A stretch of 64,000 bases of DNA from Aliagarivorans marinus DSM 23064 (GCF_000429485.1 NZ_KE386907.1:629096-693095); one strand, 5' to 3'; shown: positions 28,205 to 38,049, counted from the stretch's first letter. Numbers and translations: made by a program. The notes: a model not told the origin generated them from the letters alone.

Positions 28205-28226
28205 GTGGCCGTTGGATAACGGCCAC
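28205..28226 (-). terminator. Hairpin after the YbfA-like gene
   Basis: GTGGCCGTT, loop GGAT, AACGGCCAC is a perfect nine-base-pair stem 16 bases past the stop codon of the small minus-strand gene. Only a short T run follows on that strand. Confidence 0.5.
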
Positions 28227-28241
28227 TGTGCCGCAAAGGGC

Positions 28242-28445
28242 TTAGAATAGGATGTGTTCTACCGATTTTTCAGCTTGCTGCAGCCAGCTTGGCTTGTCGT
28301 TACGCTTAATCCATTGACGGTGGATAAAGCTGTAAAACGGCTTGCGCAGACCTGCCATTGCAACGAATGGAAACGAGACAATCCCTAGTGATACCAGTCC
28401 AACGCGGCGTGACACGATCGAAAGAGCAGAAAATGATTTAGTCAT
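28242..28445 (-). CDS. YbfA-like small membrane protein (DUF2517 type)
   Basis: A 67-residue protein with one N-terminal hydrophobic helix (about residues 14-32) and a basic C-terminal tail. The segment FYSFIHRQWIKRNDKPSWLQ resembles the conserved part of E. coli YbfA, a DUF2517 protein of unknown function, as I recall it. ATG at 28445 has TAGGAG eight bases upstream, which supports real translation. It is divergent from the DUF1853 gene. Confidence 0.72.
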   Translation of the reverse strand: MTKSFSALSIVSRRVGLVSLGIVSFPFVAMAGLRKPFYSFIHRQWIKRNDKPSWLQQAEKSVEHILF

Positions 28446-28578
28446 TAGGGTAACTCCTACTGGTTTGACCAGAAGATATTACCCCAAGGTACGTAACTTA
28501 ACTACAAAATTAGCGAAATAATCACCAATACCGCTTGTTAAGTTTGTGTTTTTGTAAATTTGTTAACATTAGAGAAAC

Positions 28579-29364
28579 ATGAGTGATTACTTCACCCGGG
28601 ATTTGAGTTGGTGTCTTGAGCCACCTCGACTACTGCCCCATCCAGCCCCTTACTTGGCCGACAGCGGGTTTTATCAGCGCTGGCGTGAAGAGCTGGATGT
28701 ATCCACTTTGCACAATACGCCGCGCCCGCAGATCAAGCGCTTGGGCCTGTACTTTGAGGCGTGTTGGCGACAGCTGATTGCCTTGCACCCCGAGTGGGAA
28801 CTGCTTATCGACAACCGGGCCATCGTTGAGGGTGGACGCACGATTGGCGCCATCGATTTTGTGGTGATTAATCATCAGCAGCAATGCCTTGAGCACTGGG
28901 AACTGGCGGTGAAGTTCTACTTGGCAACTTGCGCCAATGCGCGTATCTATGATTACCTAGGCCCCAACCAACAAGACAGACTGAGCAACAAGCTCAGCAA
29001 GTTACTCCTCAAGCAACTGCCACTGATCCGACACCCGCAGCTGCAAGCTGAGATTGCCCCCTACCGGCACTACCAGTTCAAGCAAAGAATGCTGCTATGT
29101 GGCTATCTGTTCTCGCCGTGGCAAGCGCAATCAAGCGAGCATCAATGGTGTGAATACGCCGATTGGCGGGCGCGATTTGACACCACGCAGTGGCAGGCGA
29201 TAGGCAAGCAGGATTGGTTATCGGCTAAGGGAAGTGTTGAGAAAAATACTGAAGAGCTGGTAGGTGGCGCACTAAGCCGGCCAATACAGTTAGTGCATAA
29301 GCAAACCCAAGCGCGCCTGTTTGTCTGCCCCGACGGCTGGCTAGCAGCCGCCAAGGGCCGTTAA
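28579..29364 (+). CDS. DUF1853 family protein
   Basis: A 261-residue cytoplasmic protein of the DUF1853 family, function unknown. The conserved block runs RPQIKRLGLYFEACW, then GAIDFVVINHQQQCLEHWELAVKFYL, then YLGPNQQDRLSNKLSKL. The arrangement Asp-Phe, about 15 residues, Glu-Leu-Ala-Val-Lys looks like the D-(E)xK core of PD-(D/E)XK nucleases; this is my inference and not evidence of nuclease activity. ATG at 28579 follows GAGAAAC. It converges with fbp, with almost no gap, and no terminator is evident between them. Confidence 0.88.
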   Translation: MSDYFTRDLSWCLEPPRLLPHPAPYLADSGFYQRWREELDVSTLHNTPRPQIKRLGLYFEACWRQLIALHPEWELLIDNRAIVEGGRTIGAIDFVVINHQQQCLEHWELAVKFYLATCANARIYDYLGPNQQDRLSNKLSKLLLKQLPLIRHPQLQAEIAPYRHYQFKQRMLLCGYLFSPWQAQSSEHQWCEYADWRARFDTTQWQAIGKQDWLSAKGSVEKNTEELVGGALSRPIQLVHKQTQARLFVCPDGWLAAAKGR

Positions 29365-29365
29365 G

Positions 29366-30385
29366 CTAGCTAAAGTCGCGATGATCGGCAGAGTACTGCT
29401 CCATCAGGCTTTCGACCTTATCCACCATCGAAGTACTACCGCAGAAGAACGGCACCCGTTGATGCAGCTCGCTGGGCTGAATTTCCAGGATTCGACGGAA
29501 GCCGTCACTCGCCTTACCGCCCGCTTGCTCAATCAAGAATGCCATGGGGTTGCACTCATAGAGTAAACGCAGCTTACCTTTGGGGGCCGAAGCGGTAGAG
29601 GGGTAGATGTAGATGCCACCTTTAATCAGGTTGCGGTGAAAATCCGATACCAGCGAGCCGATATAGCGCGAGGTATAAGGGCGGGAGGTATCTGGGTCAA
29701 TCTCCTGACAGAACTTCAGGTACTTTTTCACGCCATCGGGGAATTTTAGATAGTTACCTTCGTTAATCGACAAGATGTTGCCTTCTTGGGGGATCTTCAT
29801 CTTCTCGTGGGATAGGTAGAACACACCCAGTGAAGGGTCGCAGGTAAAGCCATGCACGCCATGTCCGGTGGTATAAACCAACATGGTGGACGAGCCATAC
29901 ACCACGTAACCGGCAGCAACCTGCTTCACGCCGGGCTGAAGAAAGTCCTCTGCAATGGCTGGCGTTCCCGGCGGGCTAAGACGGCGATAGATGGAAAAAA
30001 TCGTTCCCACTGACACATTCACATCAATGTTGGAGGAGCCATCAAGCGGGTCCATCAGCACCACATATTTACTGTTAATCGCTCGCTGGCTGTCGAAGCT
30101 AACAAAACAGTCTTCTTCTTCTGAGGCCACGCCGCATACTTCACCGCGTGCTTCCAAGGCCTGTTTAAAAACTTCATTAGCGTACAAGTCGAGCTTTTGC
30201 TGGGTCTCGCCCTGTACGTTTTCCACCCCTGTGGTACCGATAATATCGACTAAACCGGCCTTGTTGATCTCCCTGTTGACGACTTTTGACGCTAAGCGGA
30301 TCGCGCCCAGTAGCTGAGTAAGCTCGCCGGTGGCATTTGGATATTGGTGTTGTTTTTCTATGATGTATTCGCCGAGTGTAATCAT
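29366..30385 (-). CDS. fbp: Fructose-1,6-bisphosphatase class 1
   Basis: A 339-residue gluconeogenic enzyme that hydrolyses fructose 1,6-bisphosphate to fructose 6-phosphate. The metal and substrate site is visible in VASEEEDCF and [26 protein letters not shown], and later in KGGIYIYPS and [17 protein letters not shown]. Length and motifs match E. coli Fbp (332). ATG at 30385 follows GAAGGGGT. It is divergent from sulA; the SOS boxes for sulA lie 130-180 bases upstream and read the other way. Confidence 0.97.
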   Translation of the reverse strand: MITLGEYIIEKQHQYPNATGELTQLLGAIRLASKVVNREINKAGLVDIIGTTGVENVQGETQQKLDLYANEVFKQALEARGEVCGVASEEEDCFVSFDSQRAINSKYVVLMDPLDGSSNIDVNVSVGTIFSIYRRLSPPGTPAIAEDFLQPGVKQVAAGYVVYGSSTMLVYTTGHGVHGFTCDPSLGVFYLSHEKMKIPQEGNILSINEGNYLKFPDGVKKYLKFCQEIDPDTSRPYTSRYIGSLVSDFHRNLIKGGIYIYPSTASAPKGKLRLLYECNPMAFLIEQAGGKASDGFRRILEIQPSELHQRVPFFCGSTSMVDKVESLMEQYSADHRDFS

Positions 30386-30507
30386 ACCCCTTCCCTAGTA
30401 CTGATGATTTTGTTTTATGAAAACCTTTTCAGGCTTTACGACATTGTGCACTGCCTTATTGGTTAATGCTAGAACGGAAATTGTTCAAAAAAAATCCTAT
30501 TTTAGTC

Positions 30508-30563
30508 TTGACCTGTATAAACACACAGTATACTGTTTACCCATACAGTGTTTATGTATACAG
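30508..30563 (+). promoter_or_regulatory. SOS promoter of sulA with two perfect and one near-perfect LexA box
   Basis: LexA-type boxes (CTGT-N8-ACAG) occur at 30513-30528 and 30533-30548, exactly 20 bases apart, and a third with one mismatch (GTGT-N8-ACAG) at 30548-30563, sharing a base with the second. A TTGACC -35 (30508-30513) and a TATACT or TACTGT -10 (30529-30536) lie in and between the first two boxes, so LexA would block the promoter directly. Confidence 0.85.
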
Positions 30564-30757
30564 GTACTGTACAGGTTCAGGAGTCAGCCAATCTCAACGT
30601 CGGCAGATTCAGCAACCAAACCGTACCGCGGCGAGCAATCAGCAACGCGTCGCATACAGCACTGGTAAATAGCAAGAATTTAACCGAGTAACACTTAATC
30701 GAGTAACAACTGGTAGGCACCGTTTCATTCGCCAACGATTGGCAAGGAGATAGAACC

Positions 30758-31216
30758 ATGGCTGCAACTGCATATAGCTTGAACACCGTAAAACTGAACC
30801 CTTACTGGTCTGAATTCAAGATTGCTACTCCAACATCTCATAGCGGGCAACTCTCCCGCAGCCAGGTCCAGTTCTTACCCTACTCACCCGACGACAAACA
30901 AAAGAAACTGTTGCTCTGCCGCTTAGCCGTATTGAGCCGTCAGCATCGTTGGATCACCCTGATTGCGCCGCACTTTGTACCTAGTAAGCAAAGCTTAGAG
31001 CGTTGGGGCATCGACCCAAACAAAGTACTGGTTGTAGATGCGGTGAATACCAACAATGTTGAGAAGGTGTTTGTGAGCGCCTGCCAAAGCGGTAACAACT
31101 CAGCGGTGCTGGCGTGGCTAGACAAACGCTCCAGCTATGACGCAGAAGAGCTAGAGCAGGCCGCCTCCGACGGAGACTGTCGCGGCTTTGTGTTCGCAGC
31201 TCCTAGCTTCCAGTAG
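30758..31216 (+). CDS. sulA: SOS cell-division inhibitor SulA
   Basis: A 152-residue SulA homologue that binds FtsZ and blocks septation during DNA damage. The core LLLCRLAVLSRQHRWITLIA, the PNKVLVVDAVNTNNVEKVF segment, SAVLAWLDKR and the Ala/Gly-rich end (AASDGDCRGFVFA) line up with E. coli SulA (169 residues). The N-terminal 35 residues are divergent, as is usual. ATG at 30758 follows CAAGGAGATAGAACC. The upstream LexA boxes, about 200 bases away, support the identification. lexA itself is not adjacent. A strong terminator follows. Confidence 0.9.
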   Translation: MAATAYSLNTVKLNPYWSEFKIATPTSHSGQLSRSQVQFLPYSPDDKQKKLLLCRLAVLSRQHRWITLIAPHFVPSKQSLERWGIDPNKVLVVDAVNTNNVEKVFVSACQSGNNSAVLAWLDKRSSYDAEELEQAASDGDCRGFVFAAPSFQ

Positions 31217-31260
31217 CGTACGTATTCACTGGCTTCACGAGCATACAACGAGTTCAAACG

Positions 31261-31290
31261 ACAAAAGCGCCCAAGTGGCGCTTTTGTTTT
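31261..31290 (+). terminator. Terminator of sulA
   Basis: ACAAAAGCGCC, loop CAAGT, GGCGCTTTTGT, then TTT. An 11-base-pair perfect stem with a T tract. Confidence 0.9.
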
Positions 31291-31468
31291 ATGCTGTTGA
31301 GCATTTAGATACTCAACGTGATGCTATTTTGATTCCTAATCCTTTGTGCTAGTATCGCCGCCTTTTTGCGCCAGAGCAGCGCTCCGCCTATCGGTATTTG
31401 TATCGGTAACTACCGTCTAACTCTGCTGCTAACTCCTCGCGCATCAATACAAACAAAGAGTAACTATC

Positions 31469-32791
31469 ATGACCAATTGGCTAATGTTAAATGACTTTGC
31501 CATTGCGGGATGCTTGTTGTTACTAGGGAAAGTTATACGAGTTCACAGCCGCTTACTGCAGCGCTTCTATCTGCCTTCTGCCGTGATTGCCGGGATCATC
31601 GGCCTGGCTTTAGGGCCTTCCAGTCTGGACATCCTGCCCTGGAGTGGCAGCTTTGGCAGCAATGCGGGCCTACTGACCACGGTACTGTTCTGCTCACTGG
31701 GTTTGGCCACTGATATCCCCTCTCCCAGCCAGGTTGCAAACCGCGCCGGCAGCTTGTGGGCCTTCAATCAGATTGCCACCGTTTCCCAGTGGATGTTTGC
31801 CGCCCTGTTCGGTTTGTTCTTGGCAACCTTTATCTGGCCTGAGCTGAATTCGGGCTTTGGTCTGGTCATGTCGTCCGGCTTTATGGGTGGACACGGCACC
31901 TCGGTGGTGGTTGGTGAGATCTTTGGCGATCTGGGCTGGGAAGATGCTCTGACTCTATGCTTGAGCTTTGCCACCGCCGGCATCTTTATCGCGATTATTC
32001 TGGGCATGTTGCTGCTGCAATTAGCGTTAAAGCTGGGTCTTATCGACAACTTCGCCAGCTTCGAGCAGATGGACCGCTACCAGCGCCGTGGCCTGATTGA
32101 GCCTGAAAAGCAGCAGGCAGTGATGACCGAAACCATGTCATCGTTGTCAGTCGACAGCTTTGCTGTGCATCTCGCGATGGTGGCCGCGGTGACTGCGTTT
32201 GCCTATCTCTCTGGCGAGTACTTGTCATCATTTCACCCCAAGGTACAGATCCCCACCTTCGTGACCGGCTTTATCGGTGGCATGTTAGTTCGCCGTATTG
32301 CTCAGCTCACCGGCAGTGCTAACTACCTGTGCGACAAGGTGTTTAATCACGCCAGTGGCTGCAGCACCGACTACCTGATCGTATTTGGCATCTCCTCGAT
32401 TCAGGTGATGGTACTGGCGAACTACCTGCTGCCGATGGTGGTGCTGATGCTTGGTGGTATCAGCTTTACCCTGTTCTTGATCCTGTGGGTTGCCCCGAAG
32501 ATCTTGGGCAAAGGTTGGTTCGAGAAAGGCATCTTTAGCTGGGGCTGGCTCACCGGCACGGTCGCGATGGGGATTGCATTGCTGCGTATCGTCGACCCGA
32601 AAATGCGCAGCAAGGTGCTGGATGATTACGCCATTGCCTACGTACCCGGCTCAATCACCGATATCTTCGTGATCTCGCTGATGCCACTGGCAATGGTGTC
32701 GGGCTATCACTGGCTGGCCTTTGCGGTCGCTGCAAGCTACATCACTGTCGTGCTGGGCATCTGGCGTTTTGTCCTGCCCAAACAGGGCTAA
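31469..32791 (+). CDS. GltS-family sodium:glutamate-type symporter
   Basis: A 440-residue inner-membrane carrier of the ESS (GltS) family. It has about 11 transmembrane segments in two inverted halves. The family's glycine-rich re-entrant loop is visible as SSGFMGGHGTSVVVGEIFGDLGWEDALTL; the second-half loop is less obvious. A longer hydrophilic linker (LIDNFASFEQMDRYQRRG onward) joins the halves. E. coli GltS has 401 residues. ATG at 31469 follows AAAGAGTAACTATC. Substrate and ion are inferred from the family; the sequence has diverged enough that another dicarboxylate-type substrate is possible. Confidence 0.85.
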   Translation: MTNWLMLNDFAIAGCLLLLGKVIRVHSRLLQRFYLPSAVIAGIIGLALGPSSLDILPWSGSFGSNAGLLTTVLFCSLGLATDIPSPSQVANRAGSLWAFNQIATVSQWMFAALFGLFLATFIWPELNSGFGLVMSSGFMGGHGTSVVVGEIFGDLGWEDALTLCLSFATAGIFIAIILGMLLLQLALKLGLIDNFASFEQMDRYQRRGLIEPEKQQAVMTETMSSLSVDSFAVHLAMVAAVTAFAYLSGEYLSSFHPKVQIPTFVTGFIGGMLVRRIAQLTGSANYLCDKVFNHASGCSTDYLIVFGISSIQVMVLANYLLPMVVLMLGGISFTLFLILWVAPKILGKGWFEKGIFSWGWLTGTVAMGIALLRIVDPKMRSKVLDDYAIAYVPGSITDIFVISLMPLAMVSGYHWLAFAVAASYITVVLGIWRFVLPKQG

Positions 32792-32826
32792 TCTCTCACC
32801 TCGTTTCCGCCATTACTCTTCCGCCA

Positions 32827-33270
32827 TCACTCACGGGCAAGGCTATCAGCGCCTTGCTCGTACTCGGCTAAGCGCTGTCTTAGCCACTCGCCCGAAGGAT
32901 GGACCTGCCCTTGGGCATCTTTCACTAAATAAGGCTTGCCGCTGATGCTGGAGCCGCTGGCTACTTTGTCGATGAACAGCTCTACGCTCCATTGCTCTTT
33001 GGGCGGCGCAAACCACCAGTTTTGCGCGCGCTTAAGCTTCATACGCAAATGGGCCGCAGCCTCTGCTCCGTCATATTGCGTGCCGTTGCGAATAAAGCCA
33101 TGGGGATTTTGCTCCACCGCCTCAAGTAAAAACTCGATCTTGTTCAGCTCTTGTTGCCAGCGGTAAGTGGCCTCGTCGGTTGAGGATTCAGCGCGAAGAA
33201 GGCCTGATACGCATATCAGGCAAAAACTGCAAAAAACAACAAAAACCTCTGTGAATTGTCGCCGTTCCAT
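32827..33270 (-). CDS. DUF5329-like exported protein
   Basis: A 147-residue protein with an N-terminal hydrophobic signal segment (FTEVFVVFCSFCLICVSGLL, cleavage probably near LRAES). The mature part contains EQNPHGFIRNGTQYDGAEAA, then AHLRMKLKRAQNWW, the pattern I associate with DUF5329, a family of unknown periplasmic proteins. I chose ATG at 33270, with GGAAGA just upstream; a TTG at 33294 would lengthen it by eight residues. It is divergent from the Mrp operon and convergent with the GltS-type gene. Confidence 0.75.
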   Translation of the reverse strand: MERRQFTEVFVVFCSFCLICVSGLLRAESSTDEATYRWQQELNKIEFLLEAVEQNPHGFIRNGTQYDGAEAAAHLRMKLKRAQNWWFAPPKEQWSVELFIDKVASGSSISGKPYLVKDAQGQVHPSGEWLRQRLAEYEQGADSLARE

Positions 33271-33404
33271 AAATCTTCCGAAAGTAATGCTCAAACTGGT
33301 ATCGTTTACAAGACGTTAACGTAACGTGTCGCTTGTGTGGAGCATACGTTATTAGCTATGATTTTCCTTAATTGACAGTATATTAGCTAATGGAGCTGGC
33401 CACG

Positions 33405-36200
33405 ATGTACTACTTTTGGGTACCTTTTCTGGTGCTCGCAGGAATCTTTGTCCCCCTATTGACCCGATCCTTGAGTCGCAGCCACAGTGCCATGGCCACC
33501 GCCGTTCTTCCGGCGCTGGCATTAATCCTAGTGGTGCTGGACCTGCCATTGGTTTTGGAGGGCAACAGCTTTAGCCAAAGCTATGATTGGATCCCTGCTC
33601 TGCAGCTATCGCTCTCCTTCCGCCTCGATGGCTTATCATCGCTGTTCGCCATGCTTATCCTGGGCATCGGATTGCTGGTGATTTTGTATGCCCGCTATTA
33701 CCTCTCAGCCAACGACAGCTTCAGCCGCTTCTACTGTTTCCTGATGATGTTTATGAGCGCCATGCTCGGCATCGTCATGTCTAACAACCTGTTGCAGCTA
33801 TGGTTTTTCTGGGAGCTAACCAGTATCAGCTCGTTCTTGCTGATCGCCTTCTGGACCCACCGCAGCGATGCCCGACGCGGTGCGCGGATGGCGCTCACCG
33901 TCACTGGCGCGGGCGGCTTGGCGCTGCTGGCCGGGATCGTGCTGCTGGGCCAAATTGGCGGCAGCTATCAGTTCGATGAGCTGCTCGCTCAAGCCGATGT
34001 GATTAAACAGCACCAGATGTATCCATGGATACTCGGGCTGTTCCTGCTCGGCGCGTTTACCAAATCGGCCCAGTTTCCTTTCCACTTCTGGCTGCCCCAC
34101 GCCATGGCGGCACCGACACCGGTTAGCGCCTATCTGCACTCCGCCACCATGGTTAAAGCAGGCATCTTTTTGCTGGCGCGCTTCTATCCTCTGTTTGCGG
34201 GTACCGAGCTGTGGTTTATCACCGTCTCACTAACTGGCCTGTTCACCCTGCTGTTGGGCGCCTATATGGCGCTGTTCAAGCACGACCTTAAGGGCTTGTT
34301 GGCCTATTCGACCATCTCTCACTTAGGCCTGATTACCTTGCTGCTCGGGCTCAACACTCGATTGGCGGCGATTGCGGCGGTGTTCCACATCATGAACCAC
34401 GCCATCTTTAAGGCCTCATTGTTTATGGCCGCCGGGATTATCGACCACGAGTCGGGCTCGCGGGATATGCGTAAGCTCAACGGCCTCTATCGCTACATGC
34501 CGATCACCGCCACCTTGGCGATTGTGGCAGCCCTGTCGATGGCGGGCGTGCCGCTACTTAATGGCTTCTTGTCCAAGGAGATGTTCTTTGCCGAAACCCT
34601 CGAGCAGAGCATCCTCGGTTCGCTGTCGTGGTTGATCCCAGTGCTGGCGACCATTGCAGGCGCGCTATCGGTGGCCTACTCGGCGCGCTTTATTCATGAC
34701 GTGTTCTTTAATGGCGAGCCCAAAGGGCTGAGCCGCACACCGCACGAACCACCGCGCTATATGCGGGTACCGGTAGAGGTACTAGTAGCGCTGTGTTTGC
34801 TGGTGGGTATCGTTCCCGGCTACACCGTCGGCCCGATCCTTGATGCCGCATCATTAGCGGTGCTGGCACAGCCACTGCCTTACTTTAGCTTGGCCATCTG
34901 GCATGGCTTCAACGTGCCACTGCTGATGAGTGCGGTAGCGATTGCCGGCGGCTTGGTGGTGTATGCCAATCGCGCCCTGCTGTTCCGCTTCCAGAGCCAG
35001 TTCGAAGAAGTGGATGCCAAAGAGTACTTCGAAACCACCATTTTAAGCCTAACCGAGAAGGCTCGGGCGCTTAACCAGAGTTTGGAGAATGGCTCCTTCC
35101 AGCGCTACGCCTTCTTGTTGGTCATCTTCGCCCTAGTGTTATTTGGTGCGCCTTTGTTGAAGCTGGCCGATGCCACAGGCAGCCAAGGCGTGCGCGAGCT
35201 CAATGGCGCGGTCATTGTCGGTGCCGTGCTGATGCTGGCAGGTTCACTGGCCAAGGTGATCTGGAGCCACTATCGCCTCATCGCCCTGCTGATGCTCTCC
35301 TTGGTGGGCTTGGTGGTCTCGATTAGCTTTGCCTACTTTTCGGCACCGGACTTGGCTCTCACCCAACTCTCGGTGGAGATTGTAACGGTGATACTGCTGC
35401 TGTTGGCGCTGTACTTCCTGCCGCAGGAAACACCCGCCACCCGCACCCGACCGATTATCTTTGTACGCGACTTTGGCATCGCCTCGCTACTTGGCTGTGT
35501 GATTGGCGGCATCTGCTATGCGCTGATTACTCGCCCCACCGATAGCATCTCCCACTTCTTTATCGAGAATGCCAAAAGCGGCGGCGGTGGTACCAACGTG
35601 GTGAACGTGATTCTGGTGGACTTCCGCGGCTTCGATACCTTAGGGGAAATCACCGTATTGGGGATTGCCGCGCTGGGTATCTTCAAGCTGATTGCCGGTA
35701 TGCGCCTGTCGGCGCGCAACCGCGACGGTGCCGGTCGCCTCTGGGCCAAGGAGCGCTATCCGATGCTGCTGGCGGTGGTGTCACAGAGCCTGCTGCCGCT
35801 ATCACTGCTGATTTCGGCCTATATCTTTATCCGTGGCCACAACCTGCCCGGCGGCGGCTTTATCGCCGGTCTGGTTACCTCGATCGCACTGATTCTGCAG
35901 TATCTGGCCAATGGTGTGGAATGGATGGGACAACGCCTCAAGCTCACCTACCTGTACCTGGTTGCCTCTGGTTTAGCAATTGCACTGCTCACCGGCTTGG
36001 GTAGCTGGCTGTTTGACCGGCCATTCCTCACGTCGTGGTTTGATTTCTTCTACTGGCCGTGGGTGGGCAAGTTTGAGCTGGCCAGTGCCATCGCCTTTGA
36101 CTTGGGGGTTTACCTCACCGTAATCGGTGCCACCCTGCTTATTCTGGCGAATCTCGGCAAGCTCACCACCGCCGAGCGCCTTACCGATGGAGACCAATAA
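33405..36200 (+). CDS. mrpA: Mrp Na+/H+ antiporter, fused subunits A and B
   Basis: A 931-residue inner-membrane protein. Residues 1 to about 500 are a NuoL/NuoN-like proton-channel unit (FYCFLMMFMSAMLGIVMSNN, HFWLPHAMAAPTPVSAYLHS with the key Lys in SATMVKAGIFL). The middle carries the MrpA-specific C-terminal domain. From about residue 785 (YPMLLAVVSQSLLPLSLL, then RGHNLPGGGFIAGLV) comes a complete MrpB domain, so A and B are fused as in group 2 (Pha-type) operons. ATG at 33405 has GGAG nine bases upstream; the ATG at 33390 overlaps that site and is less likely. It overlaps mrpC by one base. The complex exchanges Na+ (and possibly K+ or Li+) for H+. Confidence 0.94.
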   Translation: MYYFWVPFLVLAGIFVPLLTRSLSRSHSAMATAVLPALALILVVLDLPLVLEGNSFSQSYDWIPALQLSLSFRLDGLSSLFAMLILGIGLLVILYARYYLSANDSFSRFYCFLMMFMSAMLGIVMSNNLLQLWFFWELTSISSFLLIAFWTHRSDARRGARMALTVTGAGGLALLAGIVLLGQIGGSYQFDELLAQADVIKQHQMYPWILGLFLLGAFTKSAQFPFHFWLPHAMAAPTPVSAYLHSATMVKAGIFLLARFYPLFAGTELWFITVSLTGLFTLLLGAYMALFKHDLKGLLAYSTISHLGLITLLLGLNTRLAAIAAVFHIMNHAIFKASLFMAAGIIDHESGSRDMRKLNGLYRYMPITATLAIVAALSMAGVPLLNGFLSKEMFFAETLEQSILGSLSWLIPVLATIAGALSVAYSARFIHDVFFNGEPKGLSRTPHEPPRYMRVPVEVLVALCLLVGIVPGYTVGPILDAASLAVLAQPLPYFSLAIWHGFNVPLLMSAVAIAGGLVVYANRALLFRFQSQFEEVDAKEYFETTILSLTEKARALNQSLENGSFQRYAFLLVIFALVLFGAPLLKLADATGSQGVRELNGAVIVGAVLMLAGSLAKVIWSHYRLIALLMLSLVGLVVSISFAYFSAPDLALTQLSVEIVTVILLLLALYFLPQETPATRTRPIIFVRDFGIASLLGCVIGGICYALITRPTDSISHFFIENAKSGGGGTNVVNVILVDFRGFDTLGEITVLGIAALGIFKLIAGMRLSARNRDGAGRLWAKERYPMLLAVVSQSLLPLSLLISAYIFIRGHNLPGGGFIAGLVTSIALILQYLANGVEWMGQRLKLTYLYLVASGLAIALLTGLGSWLFDRPFLTSWFDFFYWPWVGKFELASAIAFDLGVYLTVIGATLLILANLGKLTTAERLTDGDQ

Positions 36201-36547
36201 TGGAAGCTGTATTCGCCGCCTGCGTCGGTTTTATGAGTGCCTGTGGCATCTTTTTGATGCTGCGTGGCCACACCTTTACCCTGGTGATCGGACTCACCCT
36301 GCTCTCCTATGCGGTAAACCTGTTCTTGTTTGCCAGTGGCGGCCTGAAGATAGGCGCGCCCGATGTGCTTGGCGCCAGCAACGACTACGCCGATCCACTG
36401 CCCCAAGCGCTGGTGCTAACCGCCATCGTTATCGGCTTTGCCATGACCGCCTTTGCGGTGATTTTGGCGATGCGTGGGCGCTCTGACTCGGGCAACGACC
36501 ACGTCGATGGCAAAGAACCTAACTTGGAGTGGAAGGAACCACGATGA
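36200..36547 (+). CDS. mrpC: Mrp antiporter subunit C
   Basis: A 115-residue NuoK-like subunit with three transmembrane helices. It has the family's LLSYAVNLFLFASGG segment, a glycine-rich loop and DPLPQALVLTAIVIGFAMTA. Its ATG shares a base with the mrpA stop (TAATG) and its TGA overlaps the mrpD ATG, so all are translationally coupled. A hydrophilic tail of about 20 residues closes the protein. Confidence 0.95.
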   Translation: MEAVFAACVGFMSACGIFLMLRGHTFTLVIGLTLLSYAVNLFLFASGGLKIGAPDVLGASNDYADPLPQALVLTAIVIGFAMTAFAVILAMRGRSDSGNDHVDGKEPNLEWKEPR

Positions 36548-38049
36548 TCAAGCATTTAATCACCCTTCCCATCCTGCTACCGATGCTGACCGGGCTGTTG
36601 CTGCTATTGCCGCAGCTACGCCACAACGTGCGCTATCAGCGCGTTACCGCCAGCCTTGGCAACCTGGCGAGCTTAATAGCCTGCGTATACCTGCTGATTG
36701 CGGTGCAAGACGGCATCATCGCCTATGCACTGGGCGACTGGAAAGCCCCCTTCGGCATCGTGCTGTACGGCGATGGCCTGTCAGCGCTATTGGTATGCCT
36801 AAGCTGCCTGCTGGGCTTTTGTGTCCACCTTTACGCCTGCGCCGGCGACGACCAACGCGGGCCGTTCTTCCACCCGCTGTTTATGTTTCAGATCATGGGG
36901 ATCAACGGTGCCTTTCTGACCGGCGATATCTTCAACCTGTTCGTGTTCTTCGAGATCCTGCTGATTGCCTCCTACTCCTTAATGGTTCACGGCGGCGGCA
37001 AGGCAAAGATCCAGGCCAACGTCCACTATGTGTTCCTCAACCTGATTGGCTCGGCGCTATTCCTGTTCGCCTTGGGCACCTTGTATGGCGCCACTGGCAC
37101 ACTCAACATGGCCGATATGGCCCAGCGCGTGGCCTTGCTCGATGCTGAGCAGCAGCTTATCGCGAAAGCAGGTGCCCTGCTGTTGTTAGCGGTGTTTGGC
37201 CTGAAAGCCGCGATGGTGCCGGTGCACTTCTGGCTACCGAAGACCTACGCCAGTGCCACTGCCCCCGTTGCGGCCCTGTTTGCGATTATGACCAAGGTGG
37301 GCTTGTACAGTATCTGGCGAGTGCATGGCGCTATCTTCGGTGACTACGCTGGCGAGCTGGCCAACGTAGCCCAGCCATGGCTATGGCCGATCGGCTTGGC
37401 CACCATTGCACTGGGCGTGATTGCCGCCTTGGCCAGCCAAAGCCTGCGTACGCTAATCAGTAATCTGGTCATCGTCTCTGTGGGCACCTTGCTAATCACC
37501 ATCTACATTCATCAGCTCGATGCCACTCGCGCCGGCGTCTACTACCTCATCCACAGCACCCTGAGCTGCGCAGCAATGTTCTTGCTGGCAGGGGTGTTTG
37601 TCTCGCTGCGCGGCAAAGCGGAAGACCGTTTAGTCAGCGCTAAACCGATGCCTCGCGCTGGGCTACTCGGCAGTTTGTTCGCGCTACTGGCGATTGCCTT
37701 GATTGGCATGCCGCCGCTATCGGGCTTTGTGGGCAAGGCGCTGATCTTACAATCCATTCAACAGCCCGAGCTGCAGCTATGGGCGTGGTCGGCCATCCTC
37801 ATCGGTGGTCTAGCGGCGCTGATTGGTCTGTCGCGCGCGGGCACCACGCTGTTTTGGAACACCAGTGGGGATCATCCAGAAGCAAGTACCATCCACCCAC
37901 TGCAAATCACTGCCATCTTACTGCTGGTGATAAGCCTGCCTCTGATGGTGGTATTTGGCGGCGTGCTAACCGAACTTAGTGACACCGCCGCTCAGCACCT
38001 GCATCGTGCGCTAGAAGTAGAGACCCTGTTGGAGGTCAGCCAATGGTAA
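36544..38049 (+). CDS. mrpD: Mrp antiporter subunit D
   Basis: A 501-residue NuoN/NuoM-like antiporter subunit with about 14 transmembrane helices. Key segments are FMFQIMGINGAFLTGDIFNL, FFEILLIASYSLM with the conserved Glu in helix 5, GLKAAMVPVHFWLPKTYASA (Lys in helix 7) and AALFAIMTKVGLYSIWR. ATG at 36544 (ATGA overlap with mrpC, AAGGAACC upstream) gives the conserved MIKHLITLPILLPML start; the ATG at 36529 is not needed. It overlaps mrpE by seven bases. Confidence 0.95.
   Translation: MIKHLITLPILLPMLTGLLLLLPQLRHNVRYQRVTASLGNLASLIACVYLLIAVQDGIIAYALGDWKAPFGIVLYGDGLSALLVCLSCLLGFCVHLYACAGDDQRGPFFHPLFMFQIMGINGAFLTGDIFNLFVFFEILLIASYSLMVHGGGKAKIQANVHYVFLNLIGSALFLFALGTLYGATGTLNMADMAQRVALLDAEQQLIAKAGALLLLAVFGLKAAMVPVHFWLPKTYASATAPVAALFAIMTKVGLYSIWRVHGAIFGDYAGELANVAQPWLWPIGLATIALGVIAALASQSLRTLISNLVIVSVGTLLITIYIHQLDATRAGVYYLIHSTLSCAAMFLLAGVFVSLRGKAEDRLVSAKPMPRAGLLGSLFALLAIALIGMPPLSGFVGKALILQSIQQPELQLWAWSAILIGGLAALIGLSRAGTTLFWNTSGDHPEASTIHPLQITAILLLVISLPLMVVFGGVLTELSDTAAQHLHRALEVETLLEVSQW

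Noticed and set aside
30386-30757. SOS boxes as regulators of fbp
   Set aside because: The boxes overlap a plus-strand promoter leading to sulA and lie far from the fbp start; no minus-strand promoter overlaps them clearly.
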